Both the position numbers and the translations under genes were made by a program. 64,000 bases of DNA, taken from positions 992,001 to 1,056,000 of the forward strand of contig OZ257145.1 of the NCBI GenBank assembly GCA_965279315.1, given 5' to 3'. This DNA comes from JAPWJZ01 sp965279315 (GTDB taxonomy: Bacteria > Pseudomonadota > Alphaproteobacteria > Micavibrionales > UBA2020). Position 1 is the first letter of the stretch, and each line of letters starts with the position of its first letter. Shown here piece by piece: positions 49,955 to 58,727 of the stretch. The notes under the pieces are model-generated. The model did not search any database and was not told where the DNA came from. It saw only the letters and a list, made by a program, of their open reading frames with translations.

Positions 49955-51613
49955 ATGGCTGATTCTGTCGCTCCGGTCGCAACCGATACCGGCTTCGATC
50001 CCGGAATGATCAACGAATTTATAAAAGGCATTTTCTATCGCGATCCGGAACGCGTGAAGCGCGCGCTGGAGGCGAAGGTCGATGTGGATACGCCCGTGAA
50101 GGGCCGCCATCCGCTCCACATGCTGATCGGCTTCGACCACAGCGACATGCCCGAAGACATCCGCAAGCAAAGCACCGAAGACGATTTCGAGGCGCGCACG
50201 ACCGCCATCGTCAACATGCTGTTCGAACACGGCGCTAAGGTGGCGGAACCGGAAAAATACGCGACGCGCAATTATACCTATCTTGCCGACCGCCTGGTGC
50301 TGGCCGATAACCTTGTCGACCTTTCCACCGTCGTCGTGCATGCGATTGATGAATCATTGTCGCAGGGCGGAAAAATTTACCAGCCCGACCCGAAACGCGT
50401 TGTGGCGGCGTCGCTGCAGGGCGCGGGGGAAAACGTCGACCTGATCGGCCATGTGAATTCGGTCTTGACCGCGCTGGAGCGTTTGCACAACACCGTTCGC
50501 CACCGGCTTGAAAACCCGTCCTCGGAACTTGAAAAGCAGATCGTGGCGCAGCACGGCCCGCAGGTGCGCGAAATGACCAAGCCGTTCAAGCGCCCCGCCG
50601 TGCGCAGCATCATCGAGGATTTGTTCCCGCAAGGCCAGGTGCCGCCCGAAGTCGACGATGCGCTGGCGCAGATGAGCGGCGCGTTCAGCGGGCGCGGCCG
50701 CAATTCGCCCGATGAATACGTGACGCAGATCGAGAAAAAATCCGCGCAACAAGTGCTGACCGAGATCAAGGACACCTTCGTCGGCTTGAACGAATTGAAA
50801 AACGAGGCGCGCAGCCTCGCCTTCCGCCAGAGCTTTGATGCCGTGACGAAAGACACTGCATCGCCCGACCGCGTCTATGGCGAGGTCATCATGGGCAACG
50901 AAGGCCTCGGCAAATCGGAATTCCTGCGCAAGAAAGCGGAACTGCTGGTTGCGCTTGGCCTTGCCGGCGACAAATACGTCGAATTCTCGCAGCGCAATTC
51001 CGGCGCCGCCAGCATCGGGCTGCCGCCCAAGGCATTGGCGGCGATCTTTGCGCAGGCCGATATCATCAACCTCGAAATCCCGGAGCCGATCAATGATGGC
51101 CGCGCGGATATCGCGGATTTCGGCAAGCGCCTGATCGGCGCGCTGCAACTGTCGCTCGAAGGCCGTGAAAAGCCGCCGGTGCTGTTCCTGTCGGGTAAGC
51201 CGGAAACGATCGGCGAATTGCTGTCATCGAACCCGTCGCTGAAACCGCTGATCGGCGGTTACACCAAGCTGGACGATATGTCTTCCGCCAGCCTGTCGGA
51301 AATCCTCGTGCGCAAATTGAAGGATGAATACAAGCTGACCATCGCCCCCGATGCGCTGAAGCACGTCCTCGATTCCATCGAAACGACGCGCAAGGATATC
51401 GGGTCGAAGGATTTCACCAACGCCTATGAAATCGCCAATATCGTCACGCGCCTGCCCGATGCGGTTGCGACGCGCGTGATGGGCGCCGAAAAACCCGCCG
51501 ACCCGCAAGACCCGCAAAACCGCGTGGTCACGCTCGACGACGTGAAAACGCTCAATCTGCGCAAAATTCTCTCCGGCCCGCTGCTGGCCAAGAAACCGTC
51601 CATCGGTTTCTGA
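49955..51613 (+). CDS. Ankyrin-like region fused to a CbbX/SpoVK-like AAA domain
   Basis: The 552-residue protein begins with an ankyrin-like region (residues about 15-100, DPERVKRALEAKVDVDTPVK and MLFEHGAKVAEPEKYATR), then a helical linker. A single AAA domain of CbbX/SpoVK type follows from about residue 270 (VGLNELKNEARSLAF). Walker A is GNEGLGKSE at 314-322. The Walker B position (ADIINLEIPEPIN) lacks the usual D-E pair, so ATP hydrolysis is doubtful. A C-terminal lid follows (KLTIAPDALKHVLDSIETTR, FTNAYEIANIVTR). It has no signal peptide. It is a candidate effector or regulatory scaffold. Confidence 0.7.
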   Translation: MADSVAPVATDTGFDPGMINEFIKGIFYRDPERVKRALEAKVDVDTPVKGRHPLHMLIGFDHSDMPEDIRKQSTEDDFEARTTAIVNMLFEHGAKVAEPEKYATRNYTYLADRLVLADNLVDLSTVVVHAIDESLSQGGKIYQPDPKRVVAASLQGAGENVDLIGHVNSVLTALERLHNTVRHRLENPSSELEKQIVAQHGPQVREMTKPFKRPAVRSIIEDLFPQGQVPPEVDDALAQMSGAFSGRGRNSPDEYVTQIEKKSAQQVLTEIKDTFVGLNELKNEARSLAFRQSFDAVTKDTASPDRVYGEVIMGNEGLGKSEFLRKKAELLVALGLAGDKYVEFSQRNSGAASIGLPPKALAAIFAQADIINLEIPEPINDGRADIADFGKRLIGALQLSLEGREKPPVLFLSGKPETIGELLSSNPSLKPLIGGYTKLDDMSSASLSEILVRKLKDEYKLTIAPDALKHVLDSIETTRKDIGSKDFTNAYEIANIVTRLPDAVATRVMGAEKPADPQDPQNRVVTLDDVKTLNLRKILSGPLLAKKPSIGF

Positions 51614-51636
51614 CCCTGTCCGTCATTTAACAATCA

Positions 51637-51665
51637 AGCCCCTGCAAAACAGGGGCTTTTTTGTT
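51637..51665 (+). terminator. Rho-independent terminator
   Basis: AAGCCCCTG and CAGGGGCTT form the stem around CAAAA, followed by a T-run. It ends the AAA-domain gene and insulates it from the next transcript. Confidence 0.9.
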
Positions 51666-51741
51666 TTTCCAAGGGGTTTTCAAACGGGGCGGAGAGGATT
51701 ATAGTCGAGCCGGAAGAACAAACCCGCAGAACCAGAGCATC

Positions 51742-52566
51742 ATGACCCCCGAAACATCCCCGCTTTATATCCTGGTCCTGCTCGTCGCTATCGGCTGCGC
51801 GGGCGGGTTTTTGTCGGGGCTGCTGGGCGTGGGCGGCGGCGTCCTGTTCGTGCCCGCGCTGTTTTTCGCGATGACCGCGCTGGGGTTCGACCCGCAGCAT
51901 GCGATGCATATCGCGGTCGCAACCTCGTTGCTGATCGTTTTCGCAACGGGCAGCACATCGGCGGTGTCGCATTACAAGCGCGGCGGCGTTGACCTTGCGC
52001 TCGTCAAGTCATGGGCGCCCTTCATCCTGCTCGGCGTTGCCATCGGCGCGCTGTTCGCATCATCGATTGACGGCGATATCCTGAAGCGCATTTTCGCGGG
52101 GATCACGCTGCTGATTTCCGCATACATGGCTTTCGGTCGTGAAAAAACATCCGGCGAGGGCGTGGCATGGCTGACGCTGAAGGTGCAGCGCGCATTCTGC
52201 ATCGGCATCGGCATGGTGTCGTCGATGATCGGCGTGGGCGGCGCGATCCTGACCGTGCCGATGATGAGCTATAGCGGCATGCCGATGCAAAAGGCGGTCG
52301 GCACCGGCGCTGCGCTCGGCATCGTCATCTCGCTGCCCGGCACCATCGGTTTCATGCTGAGCGGGCTGCTGCACAATATCGAGGGCCTGCCGCCCTATTC
52401 GGTCGGCTATGTCAATTTCGCGGCGGCGCTCGCGATTGTGCCGACCGCCATGCTGCTCGCCCCTGTCGGTGTCAAGATTTCGCACGCGATGCCGCGCCTG
52501 ATGCTGCGCCGCGTGTTTGCCGCCGTGCTCGTTATCGTTTCCATCCGCATGTTCATGAGTTTGTAA
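51742..52566 (+). CDS. TauE/SafE-family sulfite or anion exporter
   Basis: The 274-residue membrane protein has eight predicted helices. It carries the duplicated family motif: GGFLSGLLGVGGGVLFVPAL near the start and IGMVSSMIGVGGAILTVPMM in the second half. Family members move sulfite, sulfoacetate or related anions. It precedes ctaA by one base. The substrate cannot be inferred from this neighbourhood. Confidence 0.92.
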   Translation: MTPETSPLYILVLLVAIGCAGGFLSGLLGVGGGVLFVPALFFAMTALGFDPQHAMHIAVATSLLIVFATGSTSAVSHYKRGGVDLALVKSWAPFILLGVAIGALFASSIDGDILKRIFAGITLLISAYMAFGREKTSGEGVAWLTLKVQRAFCIGIGMVSSMIGVGGAILTVPMMSYSGMPMQKAVGTGAALGIVISLPGTIGFMLSGLLHNIEGLPPYSVGYVNFAAALAIVPTAMLLAPVGVKISHAMPRLMLRRVFAAVLVIVSIRMFMSL

Positions 52567-52567
52567 A

Positions 52568-53638
52568 ATGGCACGCATGGTCAACAAAAAGCCGCTGAAG
52601 AAAGAAAAAAAAGAACCATCGCTGAAGCCCGTCGCCGCATGGCTGTTTTTCTGCGCGGCTGCGGTGTTCCTGATGGCGATCATCGGCGCGATCACGCGCC
52701 TGACCGAATCCGGCCTGTCTATCGTGCGGTGGGAACCGATTGCAGGGGCATTGCCGCCGATGGATGCCGATGGCTGGAACAAGGCCTTCGCCGCCTACAA
52801 GGAAAGCCCCCAGTATTTAAAGATCAATACCGGCATGGATCTGGAAGCCTTCAAGAAAATTTTCTTCTGGGAGTGGATACACAGGTTATGGGGCCGCCTG
52901 ATTGGCGTGTTCTATGCGCTGCCGATGGTGTTTTTCTGGCACCGCATCCCGGCTGAACGCCGTGGCGCGTTCCTCGGCATCCTGGCCTTGGGCGCGTTGC
53001 AGGGTTTTATCGGCTGGTGGATGGTGAAAAGCGGGCTGGTGAATGAACCGGCGGTCAGCCATTACCGCCTTGCCGCGCACCTGATGCTGGCGGTGACCAT
53101 CTATGCCTGCCTGTTCCGCCTTGCGCTGGTTGTCGGCCTGCGCCCGTCGCGCGATGCGTCAAAACTGTCGGGGTTGCGCAAATTCACCAAGGCCTGCATC
53201 GCAGCCGTGCTGCTGACCATGACCTGGGGCGCGTTCACGGCGGGGCTCGATGCGGGGCTGGTTTATAACGACACTTTCCCCTTCATGGGCGATAAATTGT
53301 GGCCGGTCGAGATGATGCAGTTCCAGCCGTTCTGGAAGGCGTTCTTTGTCGAACATGCAACCGTGCAGTTCACGCACCGTTTGCTGGCGGTGCTGACATT
53401 CATCAAAATCATGGTGCTGGTAAAACGCGGCCTGCCGTTCAACCCGCCTGCGCGCATTCGCAAGTTACTGATCGCGCTGGCGATGGTGGCCTGCGCGCAA
53501 GTGGGCCTCGGCATCGCGACGGTCATGAGCCATGTCAATATCCATGCGGCGGCGACGCATCAGGCGGGCGCGTTGACGCTGCTCACGCTGCTCGTCTGGC
53601 TGCTGCACGAAATCCCCCCTGCGCGGAAGGAAACCTGA
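52568..53638 (+). CDS. ctaA: Heme A synthase (CtaA/COX15)
   Basis: CtaA oxidises heme O to heme A for aa3-type cytochrome oxidases. The 356-residue protein has eight membrane helices. Family motifs are GAITRLTESGLSIVRWEPIAG, FFWEWIHRLWGRLIG (first His pair), SHYRLAAHLML, QFTHRLLAVLTF and AATHQAGALTLL. This is the alphaproteobacterial/mitochondrial type 2 form. It implies an aerobic respiratory chain with an aa3 oxidase. Confidence 0.95.
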   Translation: MARMVNKKPLKKEKKEPSLKPVAAWLFFCAAAVFLMAIIGAITRLTESGLSIVRWEPIAGALPPMDADGWNKAFAAYKESPQYLKINTGMDLEAFKKIFFWEWIHRLWGRLIGVFYALPMVFFWHRIPAERRGAFLGILALGALQGFIGWWMVKSGLVNEPAVSHYRLAAHLMLAVTIYACLFRLALVVGLRPSRDASKLSGLRKFTKACIAAVLLTMTWGAFTAGLDAGLVYNDTFPFMGDKLWPVEMMQFQPFWKAFFVEHATVQFTHRLLAVLTFIKIMVLVKRGLPFNPPARIRKLLIALAMVACAQVGLGIATVMSHVNIHAAATHQAGALTLLTLLVWLLHEIPPARKET

Positions 53639-53641
53639 AAA

Positions 53642-53881
53642 ATGGAACTGTTCGATTACATCGATATCTCGCAACAGCCGGTCTGGGCGTATTATATCGC
53701 GGTTGCCCTGATGATGGCGCCCACGGTGCGCGTTTTCATGCGCGCGGGATTGCGCAGCTACTGGGCGTTGCTGCTGCTGGTGCCGCTGGTCGGCTTTATC
53801 ATCGCGGCAGCCGCGCTGGCGTTCCAGAAATGGCCCGCCGCCGAACCGCTGGTGCTGAAGAAACGGGAGAAAAAATCATGA
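53642..53881 (+). CDS. Small two-helix membrane protein
   Basis: The 79-residue product has two hydrophobic segments (about 15-30 and 42-62) with a short RAGLRSYWALL connection and a basic C-terminus. It starts 3 bases after ctaA and overlaps the next gene by four bases (ATGA). The next product has the same topology and a similar loop (RAGRSPYWAVL), so these are paralogues made by duplication. Confidence 0.75.
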   Translation: MELFDYIDISQQPVWAYYIAVALMMAPTVRVFMRAGLRSYWALLLLVPLVGFIIAAAALAFQKWPAAEPLVLKKREKKS

Positions 53882-54090
53882 TGCCCGCCGAATTCCTGCC
53901 TGACTGGGCGCGCTTCACCCTTGCAGGCATCTCTATTTTCATCCTGATGGCGGCAACATCGGTCATTTCCGCCCGCGCGGGCCGCAGCCCGTATTGGGCG
54001 GTGCTGGTCGTCATTCCCTATGCGCCTGTGCTGCTGGTCTGGCTGTTCGCCTTCACCCGCTGGCCGAATGCGGACCGGAAGGCCAAGTGA
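53878..54090 (+). CDS. Small two-helix membrane protein, paralogue of the preceding one
   Basis: The 70-residue product starts at ATG 53878 overlapping the previous TGA. Two helices (about 14-32 and 40-60) flank SARAGRSPYWAVL, matching the loop in the 79-residue neighbour, and both end with a W-P motif (QKWPAAE and TRWPNAD). The stop overlaps the GTG start of the lipase gene. Its translation is coupled on both sides. Function unknown. Confidence 0.75.
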   Translation: MMPAEFLPDWARFTLAGISIFILMAATSVISARAGRSPYWAVLVVIPYAPVLLVWLFAFTRWPNADRKAK

Positions 54091-54731
54091 CCCACGGCCA
54101 CCACGTCATCATCCTGCACGGCCTTGGCATGAACCGCCTGTCGATGTCGGGCGTTGCGCATCACCTGTCGAAAAACGGGTGGCAGGCGCATAACATTTCC
54201 TATCCTTCGCTGAATAAGGGATTTGAAGAAATCGTTATCGATCATATCGCGCCGGCTGTCGCCGCCATCGACGCCGACAGCATCGATTTCGTCGGCCATT
54301 CCATGGGCGGCTTGCTGATACGGTTATATGCCCTGCGGTACGGCGTGCAGCGCATCCGCCGCGCTGTCATGCTGGGCACGCCCAATCACGGATCGCAGGT
54401 GGCCGATGTGATGCGCGGCTATGCGGCGTTCCAGTGGTTCGCGGGTGCCGTGGGGCAGGGGCTGACAACGGCGGCGGAAGGCATCCATGCGCAGCTGCCG
54501 CCCGTCAATTTCGACTGCGGCGTGATTGCGGGGGATAGCGGGTTTTTAAACCTCGGCACGACATACCTGGCCGATATCCCGCGCCCGAATGACGGGATTG
54601 TGTCGGTCGAAAGCACGCGTGTTGCCGGCATGAAGGATCATGTCGTGGTCAGCGCGGAACATTCACAGATGATCCTGTCGCCCGCTGTCTGGCAGCTGGC
54701 GGCAAAATTCCTGACCGACGGAAAATTCTGA
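54087..54731 (+). CDS. Alpha/beta-hydrolase, lipase-like
   Basis: The 214-residue protein has the lipase oxyanion region VIILHGLGM, the nucleophile elbow VGHSMGGLL with Ser72, and LGTPNHGSQVADVM. The likely acid and His are in RPNDGIVSVEST and SAEHSQM. It lacks a signal peptide. The GTG start overlaps the preceding TGA; a longer frame from 53994 would run over the neighbour gene and is rejected. The substrate is probably a lipid or ester. Confidence 0.88.
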   Translation: MTHGHHVIILHGLGMNRLSMSGVAHHLSKNGWQAHNISYPSLNKGFEEIVIDHIAPAVAAIDADSIDFVGHSMGGLLIRLYALRYGVQRIRRAVMLGTPNHGSQVADVMRGYAAFQWFAGAVGQGLTTAAEGIHAQLPPVNFDCGVIAGDSGFLNLGTTYLADIPRPNDGIVSVESTRVAGMKDHVVVSAEHSQMILSPAVWQLAAKFLTDGKF

Positions 54732-55016
54732 TTAGCTGCCGGGGGCGGCGGGTTTCACGGCTGCGGGCTGCGCTGCGGGGGCTGCCTGCTGCGGCACAAC
54801 GACCTTGGCTTTATGGCCGAGGAATTCGCCGGCCAGTTCAGAGCCCGTCCATGCTTCGACTTGCGCGCCGACTTTGTCTTTCGCGCTGTCGGGCGTGTAT
54901 TGCTGGTAGGACGCGTTCAGGGCAAGGCCGATGATCGCCACTTTCGCGAATTTCCAGGCGAGGCTGCTGTTGCCGGGCTTTTTTGCGAAGGACGATTTTT
55001 CAAAGGACTTGGACAT
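54732..55016 (-). CDS. Small Ala/Pro-tailed protein with one hydrophobic segment
   Basis: The 94-residue product starts MSKSFEKSSFAKKPG, has one hydrophobic segment (WKFAKVAIIGLALNASYQQ), a short soluble region and an Ala/Pro/Gln-rich tail. AGGAG precedes ATG 55016. It is convergent with the lipase, with no spacer between the stops. Unknown family. Confidence 0.65.
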   Translation of the reverse strand: MSKSFEKSSFAKKPGNSSLAWKFAKVAIIGLALNASYQQYTPDSAKDKVGAQVEAWTGSELAGEFLGHKAKVVVPQQAAPAAQPAAVKPAAPGS

Positions 55017-55115
55017 GCAGATGCTCCTGTTATTTGCATAAAACTGATGGCGGTACATTAGGACAGCTTCAGATTTATGTCAAACAAAAGAAAGCCCAGT
55101 AATTAACTATGTTTT

Positions 55116-56054
55116 TCAGTCACTTAAAATCGACAGGCTGGTGATGGTCGGGAAATGGTCGCTGCCAATCTGCGGCCCGCGCCTGAATTCGCGCACCTGC
55201 AGATTCGATCCTGTCAGGACATGGTCGATCGGCAAATGCAGCAGCGGCGTGGGCAAAAACGTCGGGAAGGTGCCGCACAGCCCCTGTCCTTCGCGGGCGT
55301 TGCGCAGGTTCAGCGCCTTCACGAGTTTCTTGTAGGCATAGCAATAGGGCGTCGCGTTCAGGTCGCCCAGCACGACGATGTTTTCGCGGCGCTGCCCGAA
55401 ATGCTTCACCGCCATCGCAAATTCATTGTCGCGCGCGCGGATATTGCGGTTGGGCGTTTCGGGGTGCATCGACAGGAATTCGATTTCCGCCGCGTCATGA
55501 TGCAGGCGGAACGCCATGCTCAGGCTTTTTGATCCGCTGAAGCTCAGATATTCCTGCGCCGCAAAGGGCGTTTTCGACAGCACGGCCATGCCGTAGCGGT
55601 CGTCGCGCGGCTCCAGCATCTGGTGCGGGTAATCGTGGCCCAGGTCGCGGAACATCAACGCAAATTTGCCGTTCACTTCGCAGGCGACGACCAGGTCGGG
55701 TTTTTCTTTTGCAATCAGCGCCTTCAGTTTCGCCGTGTCCATGTTGCGCATCAAAACATTCGCCTGCAGGATTTTCAGCGGCCGGCCCTGGGTCTCCAGC
55801 GGTTCGTGCATGCGCCCGAACGAGATGTATCCCACCATCTGCGCAAGGCTCAGCAGCAGCGCGAGCGCCAGCAGGAAAAAGATGTTCGGCATCGAATACG
55901 CCGCCGCCGCGAACGGCACCATCAGCACCGCGCCGATGGCGTATTGCAGCGGGAAATGGCTTGGCAAATCCGTTTCATGGCGCGACAGCCGGATATAGGG
56001 GGTGAGGGCGGCGAGGAACAGCAGCAGCGCGATGATGAAAACAATCGTCGTCAT
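55116..56054 (-). CDS. Membrane-anchored endonuclease/exonuclease/phosphatase (EEP) family protein
   Basis: EEP enzymes cleave phosphodiester bonds in DNA, lipids or other phosphates using Mg2+. The 312-residue protein has three N-terminal helices (about 1-75), then the EEP domain: LKILQANVLMRN, DLVVACEVN (metal Glu), LSMHPETP, VVLGDLNATPY (catalytic Asp/Asn) and the final SDHFPTI. It overlaps the end of its upstream paralogue (56051-57016) by four bases. The membrane anchor suggests a periplasmic or membrane-lipid substrate. Confidence 0.88.
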   Translation of the reverse strand: MTTIVFIIALLLFLAALTPYIRLSRHETDLPSHFPLQYAIGAVLMVPFAAAAYSMPNIFFLLALALLLSLAQMVGYISFGRMHEPLETQGRPLKILQANVLMRNMDTAKLKALIAKEKPDLVVACEVNGKFALMFRDLGHDYPHQMLEPRDDRYGMAVLSKTPFAAQEYLSFSGSKSLSMAFRLHHDAAEIEFLSMHPETPNRNIRARDNEFAMAVKHFGQRRENIVVLGDLNATPYCYAYKKLVKALNLRNAREGQGLCGTFPTFLPTPLLHLPIDHVLTGSNLQVREFRRGPQIGSDHFPTITSLSILSD

Positions 56055-57016
56055 GGTTTGGCCTTCAGTGATATTTCAGTGATGGTTGGCAGGTGGTCGC
56101 TGCCCACGGGTGATCCCGTGCGGAAATTATGCACGGCAATGCGGGCGCTGACCAGCACATGATCGATGGGGATGCGCAGGAAGGGCGTCGGCAGGAATGT
56201 CGGCCAGCTGGGGTAAATGCCAAAACCGTCCCGCGCGTTGCGCAGGTTCAGGGCACCCACCAGTTTCTTGTACGCTGCGCAATAGGGCGTCGCGTTGAAA
56301 TCGCCCAGCACGACAAGGTTACCGCCCGCGTCTTGATACCTGCCCGCGATCAGCCGGAATTCGTTGTCGCGGCGTTCGATGTTTTCGGTGGGCGTGAAGG
56401 GATGGATGGAAACGAAAGTGATTTTTTCGGGGCCAAGATCAAGGCTGAAAACCTGTGACGGCACGCCCGCATCATCGAAATGGATGCGCGCCGCGCCGTC
56501 CAGCCTGCGTTTCGAAATGACGCCGAGGCCGCGCGGGTTGCCCTTTTGCGCATGGATATCCTGCCACGGATACGTGCCCTTTAATCCCGCAAACATCGCG
56601 GCAAAGACGGGCGTCGTTTCGGCGCTGACGACGATATCGGGCTGTTCCTTTTCGATCAGCGCCTTCAGCAATGCCGCATTCTTGTTGATGAACAGCACGT
56701 TCACCTGCAGGATTTTCAGCGTGTCGTTGCCGCCAGCCGTGTTTGATATGGGCAGGAAGGGCAGCAATTGAAAACCGGCGATGCAAAACAGCGCTGCCAG
56801 CAGCGCCAGCACATAGCGCGATGATTTGAACAGCACGCCCAGCGCGAACAGCGCGGCCGCGCCCCATGCATATTGCCCCATGAAATGGCTGGCAAGGTCA
56901 TTGAAGAGGAATGCAACGGGCATGATGCCCGCCAGCACGGCCACCGCAAAAAACGGCGTTGCGAAGGTGACGGGATTATCCAGCCATTCCCTGATCCATG
57001 TGCGGCGTTGCTCCAT
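56051..57016 (-). CDS. Membrane-anchored EEP-family protein, tandem paralogue
   Basis: The 321-residue product has the same layout as its downstream neighbour: N-terminal helices at about 18-85, then LKILQVNVLFINK, DIVVSAETTP, VSIHPFTPTEN, VVLGDFNATPYCAAYKKLVG and GSDHLPTI. The stretch ATPYCxAYKKLVxALNLRNAR is nearly identical in both, so duplication was local and not ancient. The four-base overlap implies coupled synthesis. Confidence 0.88.
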   Translation of the reverse strand: MEQRRTWIREWLDNPVTFATPFFAVAVLAGIMPVAFLFNDLASHFMGQYAWGAAALFALGVLFKSSRYVLALLAALFCIAGFQLLPFLPISNTAGGNDTLKILQVNVLFINKNAALLKALIEKEQPDIVVSAETTPVFAAMFAGLKGTYPWQDIHAQKGNPRGLGVISKRRLDGAARIHFDDAGVPSQVFSLDLGPEKITFVSIHPFTPTENIERRDNEFRLIAGRYQDAGGNLVVLGDFNATPYCAAYKKLVGALNLRNARDGFGIYPSWPTFLPTPFLRIPIDHVLVSARIAVHNFRTGSPVGSDHLPTITEISLKAKP

Positions 57017-57430
57017 GCTTTTTTATAGCTTTAATGACGCCACAAAAAAAGACCCGGTCTGTCTTGGGACAAACCGGGGCAAGGAGGCCATAGTCCAAAA
57101 GAGGTCGGTGTAAAACGTTACAGGGGCGGCGGCACCATAAGGGGCTGCTGCATTGCGCGCACATGTTGCGGCGCGGTCATGAAAACGGGAATGAAGGGAT
57201 GGAGCGGCTTCGAAAAATAAAACGCCCTGGCGGGTGTGCGGTGGTTGCGGGCCGGGGCGGTGTAAGAAGCCAATCAAATCTCCATCTGTTGTTCTTAATT
57301 TCAGCGTAGGATGCCGTTTTGTGGCTGTCAAAACATTCAAATCAAGTAGTTGTTTTATAACGATATTTATATGCTCAGTTCTAGCATATGAGGTATATAA
57401 ATGCCGCGAATGTGATTCGTGCGCATAAAG
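57017..57430. other. Intergenic region without a supported gene
   Basis: The gap between icd and the EEP pair spans about 490 bases. It must contain the minus-strand promoter of the EEP genes near its left end. A hairpin CCCGGTCTGTC / GGACAAACCGGG lies near 57052-57077. The reading frame on the minus strand at 57023-57340 lacks a ribosome binding site and protein-like composition. Confidence 0.4.
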
Positions 57431-57470
57431 AAAAACGCCCTTTCCGCCGTTAAGCGGAAAGGACGTTTTT
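57431..57470 (-). terminator. Terminator after icd
   Basis: AAAAACG(T/C)CCTTTCCGC and its complement form a 17-base near-perfect stem with a GTTAA loop, flanked by A- and T-runs. It lies 34 bases after the icd stop and could act in both directions. Confidence 0.9.
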
Positions 57471-57503
57471 AAAGTGCGAAGCTTACGCGGCTTTGCGCAG
57501 CAG

Positions 57504-58727
57504 CTACGCTGCCTTTCTCATCGCAACGTTGAGGTTGCTGATGAGCTTGTCCATGAACTGTTCGGTCGTCAGGTGCTTCTGATCGGGGCCGATCAGCAGC
57601 GCGAGGTCTTTTGTCATGTCGCCGGCTTCGACGGTTGCGACGCAGACTTTTTCCAGCGTCTCGGCGAAGGCCACGACATCGGGCGTGTTGTCGAACTTGC
57701 CGCGATATTTCAGGCCTTGCGTCCATGCGAAGATGGATGCGATGGGGTTGGTGGAGGTGGGCTTGCCCTGCTGGTGCATGCGGTAGTGGCGCGTGACCGT
57801 GCCATGCGCTGCTTCGGTTTCGACCGTCTTGCCATCGGGCGTCAGCAGAACGGACGTCATGAGGCCGAGCGAGCCGAAGCCCTGCGCCACGGAATCCGAC
57901 TGCACGTCGCCGTCATAGTTTTTGCAGGCCCACAGGAATCCGCCTTCCCATTTCATCGCGGACGCCACCATATCGTCGATCAGGCGGTGTTCGTAGGTCA
58001 GGCCGGCCTTGTCGAACTGCGGCTTGTATTCGGTGTCGAAGATGCGCTGGAAGATATCCTTGAAGTCGCCGTCATAGGCCTTCAGGATCGTGTTCTTGGT
58101 CGACATATACACGGCCATCTTGCGCTGCAGGCCGTAGGTCAGGCAGGCGCGCGCGAAGCCTTCGATGGATTCCGTGGTGTTGTACATGCCCATGGCGACG
58201 CCGGGGCCTTCAAAATTATAAATGTCCCAGGTCTTCTTTTCGCCGCCGCCAGCGGGCTCGAAAGTCATGGTCAGTTTGCCGGCACCGGGCACCTTGATGT
58301 CGGTTGCCTTGTACTGGTCGCCGAATGCGTGACGGCCGATGACGATGGGTTTCGTCCATGTCGTGACAAGGCGCGGGACGTTTTTGCAGATGATCGGCTC
58401 GCGGAAAACCGTGCCGTTCAGGATGTTGCGGATCGTGCCGTTGGGCGACTTCCACATTTTCTTCAGCTTGAATTCCTCGACGCGCTGTTCGTCGGGGGTG
58501 ATGGTCGCGCATTTGATGCCGACGCCGTATTTCTTGATCGCGTTGGCCGCATCGACCGTGATCTTGTCGTCGGTCGCGTCGCGGTTCTGGATCGACAGGT
58601 CGCAGGAAACCAGCTCGATATCCAGATAGGGGGTGATCATTTTCTCGATGATCATGTCCCAGATGATGCGGGTCATCTCGTCGCCGTTCATCTCGACGAC
58701 GGGCGTTTTTACCTTGATCTTACTCAT
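57504..58727 (-). CDS. icd: NADP-dependent isocitrate dehydrogenase, eukaryote-like type
   Basis: Icd oxidises isocitrate to 2-oxoglutarate in the citric acid cycle. From the internal ATG 58727 (AAGGAG 10 bases upstream) the product is 407 residues, the usual length of the alphaproteobacterial/mitochondrial form. Landmarks are MNGDEMTRIIWDMI, GTIRNILNGTVFREPI (substrate binding), YDGDVQSDSVAQGFGSLGLM, EAAHGTVTRHYR and STNPIASIFAWT. The same frame is open for a further 213 codons upstream, into a Sel1 gene (see 57504-59366). Confidence 0.97.
   Translation of the reverse strand: MSKIKVKTPVVEMNGDEMTRIIWDMIIEKMITPYLDIELVSCDLSIQNRDATDDKITVDAANAIKKYGVGIKCATITPDEQRVEEFKLKKMWKSPNGTIRNILNGTVFREPIICKNVPRLVTTWTKPIVIGRHAFGDQYKATDIKVPGAGKLTMTFEPAGGGEKKTWDIYNFEGPGVAMGMYNTTESIEGFARACLTYGLQRKMAVYMSTKNTILKAYDGDFKDIFQRIFDTEYKPQFDKAGLTYEHRLIDDMVASAMKWEGGFLWACKNYDGDVQSDSVAQGFGSLGLMTSVLLTPDGKTVETEAAHGTVTRHYRMHQQGKPTSTNPIASIFAWTQGLKYRGKFDNTPDVVAFAETLEKVCVATVEAGDMTKDLALLIGPDQKHLTTEQFMDKLISNLNVAMRKAA

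Noticed and set aside
53994..54086. N-terminal extension of the lipase gene
   Set aside because: It overlaps the well-formed 70-residue membrane gene, and the GTG at 54087 gives a complete hydrolase with coupled translation.
57023..57340. Minus-strand frame of 105 codons between icd and the EEP genes
   Set aside because: It has no ribosome binding site, no domain and overlaps the expected promoter of the EEP pair.
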